In this document: one piece after another, positions 8,801-17,300 of the stretch
Position numbering within the stretch: the first letter of the stretch is position 1
Layout of the letters: the number at the start of each line of letters is the position of its first letter
Assembly: GCA_020072585.1 (NCBI GenBank)
Contig: JAIQGL010000010.1
Coordinates: forward strand, 1 to 64,000
Length of the DNA stretch: 64,000 bases
Source: Terriglobia bacterium
GTDB taxonomy: Bacteria; Acidobacteriota; Terriglobia; Terriglobales; Acidobacteriaceae
Direction: 5' to 3'
Position numbers and translations under genes: made by a program
Notes under the pieces: model-generated
Databases searched by the model: none
Told to the model about the DNA's origin: nothing
Seen by the model: the letters and a program-made list of their open reading frames with translations, nothing else

Positions 8801-9166
8801 TAGTGCAAGGGCGGACCAGGTAGTTCCCACGCGAAGATATTGTTGAGCGATTGCGCCGGATTCATCATCCTTCTGCTCTGCCCATGCTCCTCGGATATAA
8901 CTGACAAAGCTTCGATCCCGCCCTGTGCGTTCTGCTTCGCGAGCTGCAGCATTGAAATCAATCCAACGCGGAGGAATCAGAAGAGCAGAAAATGCATCGA
9001 GTAGGGTTGATTTTCCTGCCCCTGACCGGCCGGCAAATAGAAATCCCTTTTCATTGATCGGAATCGTGTGTAAGCCTGAGAATGTTCCCCAGTTGAACAC
9101 TTGTAGCTTGCAAATGCGAAACTGCTCTTGGCAGCTTTGATTGGATGTTAGCTGTGGAGAACTCAT
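5813..9166 (-). CDS. jetC: Wadjet protein JetC (MukB/SMC-like ATPase)
   Basis: A 1117-residue SMC/MukB-like ATPase. Walker A is GRSGAGKST (residues 46-54); a long coiled-coil middle region follows; the C-terminal head carries the ABC signature KSGGQRQKL and Walker B VVLDEAF (about residues 990-1045). JetC forms the DNA-translocating core of the Wadjet complex with JetA (kleisin-like) and JetB (KITE/MukE-like) and recognises small circular DNA by loop extrusion, according to published work on the family. Its ATG overlaps the jetB stop by 4 bases, so the two are translationally coupled. Confidence 0.95.
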   Translation of the reverse strand: MSSPQLTSNQSCQEQFRICKLQVFNWGTFSGLHTIPINEKGFLFAGRSGAGKSTLLDAFSALLIPPRWIDFNAAAREAERTGRDRSFVSYIRGAWAEQKDDESGAIAQQYLRVGTTWSALALTYRNAQEQIVVLVRVFWIRGNSCNSADVRYHFFIFERPFDLLELREFDLDIRKLKQSFPDAFARDDFRPYCDHFCRLLGIEHEMALRLLHKTQSAKNLGDLNVFLRDFMLERPATFQVAERLVSEFTELNAAHQAVVIAREQVQTLTPARTEHQRLLALNADQIELDSQRAGLDTFCELSRIALLRERISELNVQLEAATGEVSSTEKFLDAQHSVLLGLEQQHRNLGGDRVEQWEAEKESLERLRKERSEKRDHIKRICVQLGWKASVSPQEFAELAATARREIENWHQNRKTIQEELFDVTSRKKQTENEWADALREIAALKRQRSNMPASMLDLRRQIAEGIGVQESLLPFAGELLEVLPEESSWRGAVERLLRGLALSLLVEDRYYAALSNYINGVNLGMRLVYHRTTRSDSLNPRPVASNSVFLKIKIKDSEHAEWLRSELRQRFDYACVDSMQAFRNAERALTLTGQIRHGKSHHEKDDRRGIDDPRYWCLGFDNREKLALYERQAQELGTRITELETKGKQLSNEEERQAIRAMQCQALANVQWHEVDVEPLIVQIAAIDRQLSDVRDGNADLQQIGRRIATQKQQIRDAETDVRNAKVKWQDADKDIKSHTKRLEALLQEPGRIELTDRQRHGLESRFSRVGERLSLDNLDKHTRTVLKAIGEEDKSIGSNVHECERKIENAFADFKRRWPMDASNMDSTLASAADFFALLSRLELDGLPAHEQRFFDLLQNQSHQNLVALSTHLNRARKEILERMELVNESLSNAEFNSGTRLVIEVSDRQLPEVREFKQEIQQVLSHAWGDDRQIAEERFINLRTIVERLASHDPEQKHWREAVLDVRHHVEFIGREIDADGTNIEVYRSGAGKSGGQRQKLATTCLAAALRYQLGGNDQGMPVYAPVVLDEAFDKTDNEFTTLCMNIFTNFGFQMIVATPLKSVMTLEPFIGGACFIEIADRRNSGILMIEYDQQEERLKLPERARAQIASEVS

Positions 9167-9870
9167 TGATCCGCCTCGCCGTCCGATTCAAACTCGGAAG
9201 AGTCTGTCGTGTGATGTTCACTCGTGGTACTGGACATGCGGTCATAGAGCTTGGCAAGAGCTTGTATCTCATCAACGGAAAACAGTAGCTTCAGTGTGGG
9301 AGAAATTTCGAATCGATCATCACCAGATCGAAGTCTTTGCAGAATGCTGTGCTGTTTGATTTTCTCCATTGACGCCTGAATACGCTTCCTAAAGCCAGCT
9401 TTGTCCGTATTTGCAGTCTGCTCATACAAGCTTAGATATTCCTCGATCTCCTCGCTGGCAATTACAGCGCGTTCGCTCTGAGCATCAGCCTGAGCCAGGC
9501 GCTGCCGTAAAAACAGTAGCAGGACTGAATCAAGAAATGTAAGTTGCAGTCGGCGCAGTAAGATCGGAATCTCCAACTCGCCTCCGTCTGCCTGCTTTGT
9601 AAAAGCGACTTGGAGGTCCCGATCAACGACCAACTCGAGGAAAAGATCTGCCAGCCGACGACGGACCACTGGTTCATCCCGCAGCAAGATAGGCCACAGT
9701 TTAGGATGGCGTCTCCCATCCAGCGACGGTCCAGCCAGTAATTGCACAAGGACTCGCCGCGTTTCAAACGCCAATTCTCCAACGTCACCAAGAAACAGTG
9801 TGTTCCCCGACTGTGGAGTTCCACTGTCACCTTGCTTGCCTTCAGATACTTCGTGTTCAGATAGACTCAT
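9163..9870 (-). CDS. jetB: Wadjet protein JetB (DUF4194)
   Basis: A 235-residue DUF4194/MukE-like subunit, usual length for the family. The core (about residues 30-190) contains the winged-helix pattern seen in JetB: LVQLLAGPSLDGRRHPKLWP, then LLRRLQLTFLDSVLLLFLRQ and EIEEYLSLYE. The C-terminal tail is Ser/Glu/Asp-rich and disordered. It bridges kleisin and ATPase in the SMC complex. It overlaps both neighbours by ATGA-type junctions (jetA stop/jetB start at 9867-9870, jetB stop/jetC start at 9163-9166). Confidence 0.92.
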   Translation of the reverse strand: MSLSEHEVSEGKQGDSGTPQSGNTLFLGDVGELAFETRRVLVQLLAGPSLDGRRHPKLWPILLRDEPVVRRRLADLFLELVVDRDLQVAFTKQADGGELEIPILLRRLQLTFLDSVLLLFLRQRLAQADAQSERAVIASEEIEEYLSLYEQTANTDKAGFRKRIQASMEKIKQHSILQRLRSGDDRFEISPTLKLLFSVDEIQALAKLYDRMSSTTSEHHTTDSSEFESDGEADQ

Positions 9871-11318
9871 ATGAATTGCTCGCTCAAAAAGTAAATCTTG
9901 GGAATCTGTGCTCTACGATAATGTTGATCCTTGCCCCACCAAGAAACTGTTTCGGTGCCATCTAAACGAGTTCCTTGCTGACTTGCAAGTGCCAGCATGC
10001 CGATAACACTTCCCAATCCTTGAGCTGCGGGGTAAAGTGTAAGTACATCAGCAATTGAGGCTTGCGATCGCTCGGCTAGAACTGCCCGAATATTATTCCT
10101 AAGAGTCCGGAAGTCAATTTCTGACTCTGCAATCAATTCACTTATTGATTCCAAGTCAATGGGAGCGGCTTCGCCGGGCACCATAGTACTGGCTGGTAAT
10201 TGCTTCGCCGGGTCGTAAAGGACCCATTGGCTTAGAGATCTCAAGCGGCTGCTGGTAAGTTGCAGAGCGTATTTCAATGCTTCTGTGGATTTGATTTCGT
10301 CCTTTAGGGCAATCGCAGCACGCTGCGCTTCTCGTAGCAGCCTACTGAGCCGCTGCTGCTCCACATATTCTCTGCTTTGTACGAAATTCTTAAGACTGCG
10401 AGCAAAATGCTGCAGGGTTTCATGCACTGTACCACCTTCATCCAACAGTGCACTTGTGAGGCGCAAAAGAAATTTCCGTTCCTTTGCGCTAAGCTGAGCC
10501 GAAAATCGGCGGGACATGATTGCGTCCAGCGCTTGTTCCAAAGCCGCACTCTGTTCAGGATCAGTGAGGAGGCGCCAGAAGGCGGAGAATGTTTGTCCCT
10601 CCTCACTTTCCGCGATCAGATCGACGCCGGCGAATAGTGCGGTAAGGACCTCACCGCGGTTGCCTTCGTTGTCCATGATGCGCGAACGCAATTCTCGGTT
10701 CAGTTTGTCAAACTGCTCCCGCACTCGGTGAAAATCACCTGCCAGATCATCCGCCAGTGCAATGATCTCCCTCGCCCGTTCAAGCGCCCGCGGTTCCGGC
10801 AGTGTCTTCAATTGACCCTGTTTAAGAGACGCTATCTCTTCCTCGATACGCTGGCGTTCGCCGATCAGTGCAGCAATTCGCGTTTGTGGATTAGCATCTG
10901 TAGCCTCCGCCAAATGAACAATCTGCTGGATAACAGTTGCCAGGCGGCTCTCCGTAGTGGTGGGCCTGCGCTCGATTCGGCTGGCGACGAACCGGACTGC
11001 CTCAATTGTGGCAGATGAAAGTTCATATTCTTCTTCTTCGGCTCCAGCCGGAAGCCTTCGTTCGATAAATCCTGCCGCCAACCAGTCCATCACGTACGCG
11101 TGTGCAGATTGCGGAAACAGATCGCCTTTAGCACGAAGATCTTCTAGATCACGAGCAATCCTCTCGTGAAAGACCGATGCCGGAAGCTTTCTTTCGGCGT
11201 CATACAGGTGAACCTGCAACAAGGCAAGAATTACCGGCCCATTATCGGCTGCAAGCAGTCGCCAAAACGCTTCTGACCTCAGGCGGCGATAAGAAGCAAT
11301 GTGTTTGTCTGCCTTCAC
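9867..11318 (-). CDS. jetA: Wadjet protein JetA (DUF3375, kleisin-like)
   Basis: A 483-residue DUF3375 protein, first gene of the jetABCD operon. The N-terminus (SYRRLRSEAFWRLLAADNGP ... LLQVHLYDAERKLPASVFHE) and the helical middle with heptad-like repeats fit the kleisin/MukF role of JetA. The presence of DUF3375, DUF4194, an SMC-like protein and DUF3322/DUF2220 in this order matches Wadjet type I gene content. The operon promoter should lie in 11319-11443, between jetA and the E1 gene stop. All four genes look intact. Confidence 0.93.
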   Translation of the reverse strand: MKADKHIASYRRLRSEAFWRLLAADNGPVILALLQVHLYDAERKLPASVFHERIARDLEDLRAKGDLFPQSAHAYVMDWLAAGFIERRLPAGAEEEEYELSSATIEAVRFVASRIERRPTTTESRLATVIQQIVHLAEATDANPQTRIAALIGERQRIEEEIASLKQGQLKTLPEPRALERAREIIALADDLAGDFHRVREQFDKLNRELRSRIMDNEGNRGEVLTALFAGVDLIAESEEGQTFSAFWRLLTDPEQSAALEQALDAIMSRRFSAQLSAKERKFLLRLTSALLDEGGTVHETLQHFARSLKNFVQSREYVEQQRLSRLLREAQRAAIALKDEIKSTEALKYALQLTSSRLRSLSQWVLYDPAKQLPASTMVPGEAAPIDLESISELIAESEIDFRTLRNNIRAVLAERSQASIADVLTLYPAAQGLGSVIGMLALASQQGTRLDGTETVSWWGKDQHYRRAQIPKIYFLSEQFI

Positions 11319-11443
11319 TGTCTCATCCGAATCTCCCGCACCCGGTAAATACTGTCGGCCCTTTTCATGTTCTCCCGGAGCGAACTGCGATTCTGTGCTT
11401 ACATTAGTCTCACTTGTGCTTTCTGCCTAGCACATTCTAAGAA

Positions 11444-12955
11444 TCAGTCACCATGTATCCGCAAATCGGAACCAACGTTTTCACTCCGGTCTGGAAAGGT
11501 CACATTCTGTTCCCGGCTAGTATGCTTTGCGTTGGACAAACTGACGTGGCGACTGAGACCTCGGCGATGTATCCATAGTGAAGAGTTGGTGATCTGGCAC
11601 CCTGGACAGCCTGATGTAGGCCCCAGCAAACTGCTAAGCACGATCGGGAGCCCATATCGAAAGTCAGCATAAACTGCGTTCGGCAATGAAATGATTTCTG
11701 GGAACTCGAGCTTCAACACCTCAGCAGCGATCAGCGATGCCGATACGGTAGAGAGGAACGGCAGAGATGCTCTAATTGGCTGGCTGTTTTCAGGAGGTGC
11801 TATATCTCCCTCCGCGCAAGGCCCGCGGAATTCGGCGCGCGGTCGTGGCAGACGGCACAAGGTACAATCCTCCACGCGTGGAACGTGTCGACCGAAACCT
11901 ATTCCCCACCCACTGGTAGTCGTCCCGTGCAATACCACAGGAGGCAATTGAAATGGGACATCTGCCCACGCGCCGTCCTCATTTGTCAAGCTGACCCACA
12001 AATCAAAGTTTTTGCGACCAAGTAATTCCCCGAATGCTGTCCATGTACCTTGCACGGCTTTGCCTTCGATGCCACATCGGCGCAACAGATCCAATGCGAC
12101 CTCCGACTTCGCTCGTGAAACAGCAGCGTCCGTTGCGGTAAACAAAGGAGACCGATTCAGATTCGAAGCATCAACAAAATCTCGATCGAAAGCGGTGATA
12201 CGCCCGCGTATAGGCATGAGGCTAAGGATGAACAGGAAGGCTGAACCAACTGCTCCTACGCCGGCAACCAACAACTCCCCAAGCTCTGCAACCGATGATC
12301 CATAGGCAGGTGCACCGCATCGCGAAACAGCAGATTCCATTACGTTGTGCCACATACACCAGTTCACATCGCCTAACCAGTGTTCGACACCTTGGCCTAT
12401 CGCTCGTTTGAAAAGGTCTGCCGCGCCAATTGCCCCGGCGAGCGCCGCCACGGGAGCAGTACTGGAACTGCGTTGATAAGTGTCTTCTATGGTTCCCCGC
12501 CTTCCGAGCGCGGTCCACCCCGCCGCATCGACCAAATAATCATTGGCAGTAACCATAAATGCTTGCGATTTACACGAGCCCACATACAGACGAATCGAGG
12601 CGGGATCAAATTCAAGCGTGTGTGTGATCGTGAAGTTGCCGAACGGATCAGCTTCCAACATCTCTCTTTTTATGCGTGAAGCCAGTGTTTTGTCGCCATG
12701 AATTTGCAGTGGCTCTGCAAGTGCGACGTCGGGAACGACTACTCTCACGTTTCTGGACCACCTGGCTGTCAGGTTAGCGGCAACCAACGTAATTCGCTGG
12801 ATTGTGATGTCATTTGCAAGACTTCTGTCTACCCAAATCTCAACAGGCATGCTGACGTAACGATGCAGACCGTTAACTTCAAGCTGAGTGCGATGATCAC
12901 GTTCCGCGTAGAATGCTGTCGCATCCGTCCAATTTCTTTGCACGCCAGATTGCAT
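11444..12955 (-). CDS. E1-like (ThiF-fold) activating enzyme of a ubiquitin-like system
   Basis: A 503-residue E1-type protein. Residues about 225-440 form the ThiF/Rossmann adenylation domain, with G232-V-G234-A-V-G237, the Asp pair in AFDRDFVD and the SNLNR segment. Zinc ligands are probably C364/C367 and C450/C453; C380 is a candidate thioester cysteine. The N-terminal 200 residues form an additional domain that may equal the inactive adenylation half of bacterial E1 proteins. It would adenylate the ubiquitin-like protein C-terminus and pass it to the E2. It starts 6 bp after the JAMM gene stop. Confidence 0.85.
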   Translation of the reverse strand: MQSGVQRNWTDATAFYAERDHRTQLEVNGLHRYVSMPVEIWVDRSLANDITIQRITLVAANLTARWSRNVRVVVPDVALAEPLQIHGDKTLASRIKREMLEADPFGNFTITHTLEFDPASIRLYVGSCKSQAFMVTANDYLVDAAGWTALGRRGTIEDTYQRSSSTAPVAALAGAIGAADLFKRAIGQGVEHWLGDVNWCMWHNVMESAVSRCGAPAYGSSVAELGELLVAGVGAVGSAFLFILSLMPIRGRITAFDRDFVDASNLNRSPLFTATDAAVSRAKSEVALDLLRRCGIEGKAVQGTWTAFGELLGRKNFDLWVSLTNEDGAWADVPFQLPPVVLHGTTTSGWGIGFGRHVPRVEDCTLCRLPRPRAEFRGPCAEGDIAPPENSQPIRASLPFLSTVSASLIAAEVLKLEFPEIISLPNAVYADFRYGLPIVLSSLLGPTSGCPGCQITNSSLWIHRRGLSRHVSLSNAKHTSREQNVTFPDRSENVGSDLRIHGD

Positions 12956-12961
12956 ATATGA

Positions 12962-13471
12962 CTATTCCTCCATCGCCGTACACTGACGCAGGTCTGCGAA
13001 AGCCGGCAGTATGACCAAATGCTCTTCAACATTCTTGACACGCTGAAAACTACCCCCGATGTGGCGGTAAACTCCACATTCGTTGATGTTCAGCCCATTT
13101 TTTCCAAACCAGGGTACGACGATTGAAATCACACCCTCAAACTGAGCAAATGTGCATTCGTCATCGACATGAGAATGCCTAACATAAGCACTCGGGTGGG
13201 AGTGTGCTTGGCCCACGTAGACAAGAGGAGTCCCGATGATCACACTGATCGCTCTCGCATTTGCTTCGACAGAAGTTCGCACCGCCCCACTTTCTGTATC
13301 AGCGTCCGGGACCACTAGTGTTGTGATAACTGCTTTATTGCCGCTTTCAATTCCAAACCAATACACCACACCTTCAGAAGGGCGGCGCAAAGCAAATGAA
13401 TGTAAGAGCTTTGCCGTTTTTTGCGCGAGCTCATCCGTAATGTAAATAAGAGACATTTCTTCTTTGCTCAT
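12962..13471 (-). CDS. JAMM/MPN (Mov34) isopeptidase
   Basis: A 169-residue zinc metallopeptidase with a complete JAMM motif: Glu33, then H90-x-H92-x10-D103, with the Ser/Pro context HSHPS. In ubiquitin-like operons such peptidases trim the Ubl precursor to expose its C-terminal glycine and can remove it from targets. Here the Ubl ends in Gly-Gly-Asn-Ala, so a trimming step is expected. The gene overlaps the E2 stop by 4 bp. All catalytic positions are present. Confidence 0.9.
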   Translation of the reverse strand: MSKEEMSLIYITDELAQKTAKLLHSFALRRPSEGVVYWFGIESGNKAVITTLVVPDADTESGAVRTSVEANARAISVIIGTPLVYVGQAHSHPSAYVRHSHVDDECTFAQFEGVISIVVPWFGKNGLNINECGVYRHIGGSFQRVKNVEEHLVILPAFADLRQCTAMEE

Positions 13472-13926
13472 GCCATTCTTCCCGATGATTGGCGAATCTT
13501 TGAGTGAAGGTCGCTCACCATCATCGTTAACGAATCAATGGCGATGCCTCCTCCTGTTGGCAAACGCCAATCCAACAATCTCCAATCTCCGTGCGGACCG
13601 CCCCTCTCCGAATACGCCTTGCGGTTATATCGCATGCATACGCAGGGAGTGGGGTGAAATCCTTGTGGATACAATCGCTTTGTGCCCCGTTCTGCCCGGT
13701 CTGCGCTTACAAATTCTACCGTGGGCGGATAAAGTGGATACTCTGAACATTGAAATTCGACGTTGAATTGTTCATCGTCCCGATTGCTAAATCGCACATG
13801 AAAGCAGAGCCTACTTTCACTCAACTCGCTCGCATCTATTGCCAGCCCTGCGGCTGCAACATAATCAGCCAGGATTGTGAGTTCGGCCCTCACCGCCGCC
13901 AGTGACACCTCAGCAGGAACACTCAC
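13468..13926 (-). CDS. E2-like ubiquitin-conjugating enzyme
   Basis: A 152-residue E2-fold protein. The strand-rich core ends in YPLYPPTVEF, which matches the P-x-x-P-P segment of E2 proteins, and is followed by FHPTPCVCMRYN with C95 and C97. One of these, most likely C97, takes the place of the E2 catalytic cysteine. It would accept the ubiquitin-like protein from the E1 encoded two genes downstream. It overlaps the Ubl stop and the JAMM start by 4 bp each, so the three are strictly coupled. Confidence 0.85.
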   Translation of the reverse strand: MSVPAEVSLAAVRAELTILADYVAAAGLAIDASELSESRLCFHVRFSNRDDEQFNVEFQCSEYPLYPPTVEFVSADRAERGTKRLYPQGFHPTPCVCMRYNRKAYSERGGPHGDWRLLDWRLPTGGGIAIDSLTMMVSDLHSKIRQSSGRMA

Positions 13927-14249
13927 GCGTTTCCACCCTGAACCGATAGAACCAGAAGCGTTCCATCTTCAATTTTGTAGCTGGCCAGAGTCCGCTGAGG
14001 CTCCAGGATCTCGTTGCCGCGCAAGAGCGTATATTTGCTGTCCTGCTCAACAAATTTGAAGACGGTTCGAGCATCCTGGATCACCTGCTCAATCTTCGTC
14101 GAGATTGGATACTGGGGCCTTATGGGTGCATCTTTAGGCTGATCCATGCTCCACAGTCCCCGAGGAGTTTGGACTCTGATTTCTATGACATTTGGATGTT
14201 TTGGGTTGACATTGCCCTGTTGGGATGCGGTTTGCTGATCAGTAGCCAT
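13923..14249 (-). CDS. Ubiquitin-like modifier protein
   Basis: A 108-residue protein with a flexible N-terminus (about residues 1-18), a beta-grasp-like body (VIEIRVQTPRG ... KYTLLRGNEILEPQRTLASY ... DGTLLVLSV) and a C-terminal Gly105-Gly106-Asn-Ala. The di-glycine two residues from the end is what a processed ubiquitin-like modifier needs. Its place as first gene of the Ubl-E2-JAMM-E1 operon makes the assignment secure in context, although sequence similarity to ubiquitin is low. A strong ribosome site (AAGGAGA) precedes the ATG. Confidence 0.85.
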   Translation of the reverse strand: MATDQQTASQQGNVNPKHPNVIEIRVQTPRGLWSMDQPKDAPIRPQYPISTKIEQVIQDARTVFKFVEQDSKYTLLRGNEILEPQRTLASYKIEDGTLLVLSVQGGNA

Positions 14250-14397
14250 TTCTTATCTCCTTCAGCGTTCTGCTTCACTTGCCGTAAACGCTGTTGATAG
14301 AAGAAACGGACATCAGCCGCAAAACTGTGCGGCTCGGGATGACTCAGAAGGGGGTACGCCGAGAAAAAGTTATTAGGAAACTCACGAGTTGATTGAC

Positions 14398-17300
14398 TTA
14401 GGTGGTTGGCTTGGGGACAGCTCCCATCCAGATCGGACAAACCGTTCGGCAGGCACAGCGGTCACAGCTCCACTCATTTGCAGTCCCGTCAAATTTTCCT
14501 GCCGTTATTTGGTCAAAGATGCTTCGCGCGTTACTGGCTTCGGCATCCAAGGTTTCGGCCGGTTTCCGGCGGCTCCATCGAAAAGGGTGCAGTTGGCCGC
14601 CCTCCCCGAAGAAAACCCACGGTTGGACCCTACCGTGTTTCTTTTGTAGCAACACGAAAGGTAACCGATCATATTCCTTCAGCTCCGACCATTTAACCTC
14701 CGCTGCTCCCTCGTCAGCGGATCCAACTTGCAGGGCTATCGCAAGGTGGTCGCCATTTAATTCCTGGAACTGGCCGATTAGTTGAAGTTTGATCGTTCTA
14801 GCGCAACCCTTGAGGTCCTCCCACTCGACAACCTCCTCTTTGAGTTTTGCGCCAATGAACAATTTAGGATTAAAAGATTCGGCGAATTGTGCGGCCCACC
14901 GCAGTGTGCGGGGACGATACAACGAAAGGTGGGCATGATCGCTGTAATGGTCTGGTGGCCACTCCTCTTGAGCAATCTGAATGGCCTCCGCTCCCGTGAG
15001 TGGGCGGTCGGCTTGGACTGCCCGTTCAACGATTCGCCGTAGTGTACGACGAATTCGAACCATGAACTCAGGATAAAGTGGTCTCATGCGGCCGCGAAAC
15101 CGAGTTCCTAAATGTTCTTCCAGGTATGTTCGAACCCGGCACGTGCGAGGATCCAAGGAATAGGTCGATACTTCATCTGGAGCTTTTCCACCCCACACGC
15201 GACCTAGCTCGATCTCTTCATCTCCACTGACAAAAGAGGGCCACTCGATTACAGGAATTGCACCCGATCCGCGCAACCTGATCAGCAGATCAGGAAACCG
15301 CCGGGTTTTGCTCCGTGGCCGGCCGCTAGCGGAACTTGCGTATGACACAACAGCAGCTCGTTGGCCTCTGGAAATGCCCACAAATAATAGTGACTCAGCT
15401 TGAAGAAGGTCATCGTTGCTTCTTGGACGAAGAGCCGGAGGCAACCAAGGCTTTGCGGGAGGAATATCGGGTAGGGATTGACCAGCGACTGCCACAACAG
15501 GGAACTCTAGACCTTTCGAAGCGTGACAGGTCATGACCCGAACGGCTCCCATCTGTTTCCGAGGAGCTACAAGTCCTGGGGTACCTTGAGTAGCTAAATG
15601 GCGCATTCGTTCCGCTAATCCTAGCCTTGCTGTCCTCGGACGCACATGCGGATGTGAGAAACGATAATTTGCAGCCAGCGCAAGGGCTGAAAGAACCTCT
15701 TCTAATTGCACGGCGCTTTCAGCGTTCTCTTTATTGACAAGGAGCTGTTTTACATATGGAGTCAAAAAAAACAGAAATTCACAGGCCACGAGCCAGCCAT
15801 CCCCAGAATGCAACAATTGGCGAAGTTCCCTTACGATGCTGTAAATCTTAGCTGCTATTTGCTGCTCTTCTACACTTCCAACCCATTGAGGCGTTGTAGC
15901 ACTGTCGATGTCGAATTTCAGCAGTTGCTCGACGACTGCATTGAGCACATCCGAGCTTATTCGATCTCCGTACAAGCTGTAGACGAGCCTTGGAACGGCC
16001 TGCAGATGATCAACAACTGTTAAAACTCCGGAGATGTCGCCTCCTGCGCCTTCGGCGGTCAGGAGCCCGCTTGTGACCGCACGAATGCCTTTCTTCTTAA
16101 GCTCAATCGCCAAGTTTCGTACATCCACATTACGCCGTGCCAACACTGCAATCTCTTGTGCCGGAATTCCTGCAGCAAGCCATTCCTCGACTGCCGCAAT
16201 AACACCCTTTCTCTCAGCAGCGTCGGAGTTCGCAATTGCCATCGATACCGGCGTTTTCCCTAAGCTTGTAGTGGATGCATTTGCTTTCCAGCGCTCTGAA
16301 ATTGGTCCACTGTGGTTTGGATCATCAAACCATGCGGCAAGTCGGTTGAGGACAGCAACGATCTCCCCTGCCGATCGGTAATTTTGTGCCAGCTGGAAGC
16401 ATTGCGATTCCGCGAAGTCTTCGCCAAACTTCTTTACATTCTCTGGCTCCGCGCCTCGAAATCTATAAATCGCTTGTCGTGCATCCCCCACAACCCATGG
16501 CGGGTTGTGCTCGCCGCAAAGTTGCCTGAGAAATAAAGCAGTTGCGCGCGACACGTCTTGATACTCATCAACGAGCACCCAAGAAAAATCATTCCTTATC
16601 TGTTGGCGCAATTCTTGATTTTGCGCTAAAAGCTCGTGCGGTATCCGGATCAGATCGGCAAAGTCAGCTTGATGCCGTTGCGCCTTTGCCTCCTCGTACT
16701 TTTCTAACAGCCGTAGTAGAGCACACGAGCGGTTCTTTACCTCCTGTTCCTCAGGTGATGGGCTCCATGAGTTGATGGCGGCTCTGAGTTCCAGAGGGCC
16801 AACCAACCGATCCGTCAAAAAATTTATGTATCGCGTCGCTTCAGCGGCGGTCTGATTCGGGTTTTTTATATTTAGCAAGGCTTCGCAATCAACCGTGCCG
16901 AGCAGTTCGCTGATTAATTCCTCTTGTGTAATCTCATCGAGAATAGAAAAATCGACATCCAGACCGGCATGGTGTCCCAGTGTGTTCAATAAAACAACAC
17001 CAAAACCGTGAAATGTCGATATGAGAACGCGAGAGGCCAAATCCGCACCAAGGGCGCGATGAACCCTATCCTGGAGTTCGACTGCTGCTTCGTTACTGAA
17101 AGTCAGTGCGAGTATCTTCTCTGGAGCAACCCCTTTTTCTCGGATTAAATAAACGATACGGCGGACAAGAGTTTTGGTTTTTCCAGTTCCGGGTCCCGCA
17201 TCTACGATCACCGGAAAGCCGCAACTGGTTGCAGCTTTCTCCTGCTCAGCGTTGATAATGAAATCTGAACCCGCCGTTGGAAGCGCCTCAGGCCCTACGA

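Noticed and set aside
14183-14440. 85-residue frame between the helicase and Ubl genes
   Set aside because: Overlaps the Ubl start in another frame and has no ribosome site or domain; the Ubl frame has both.
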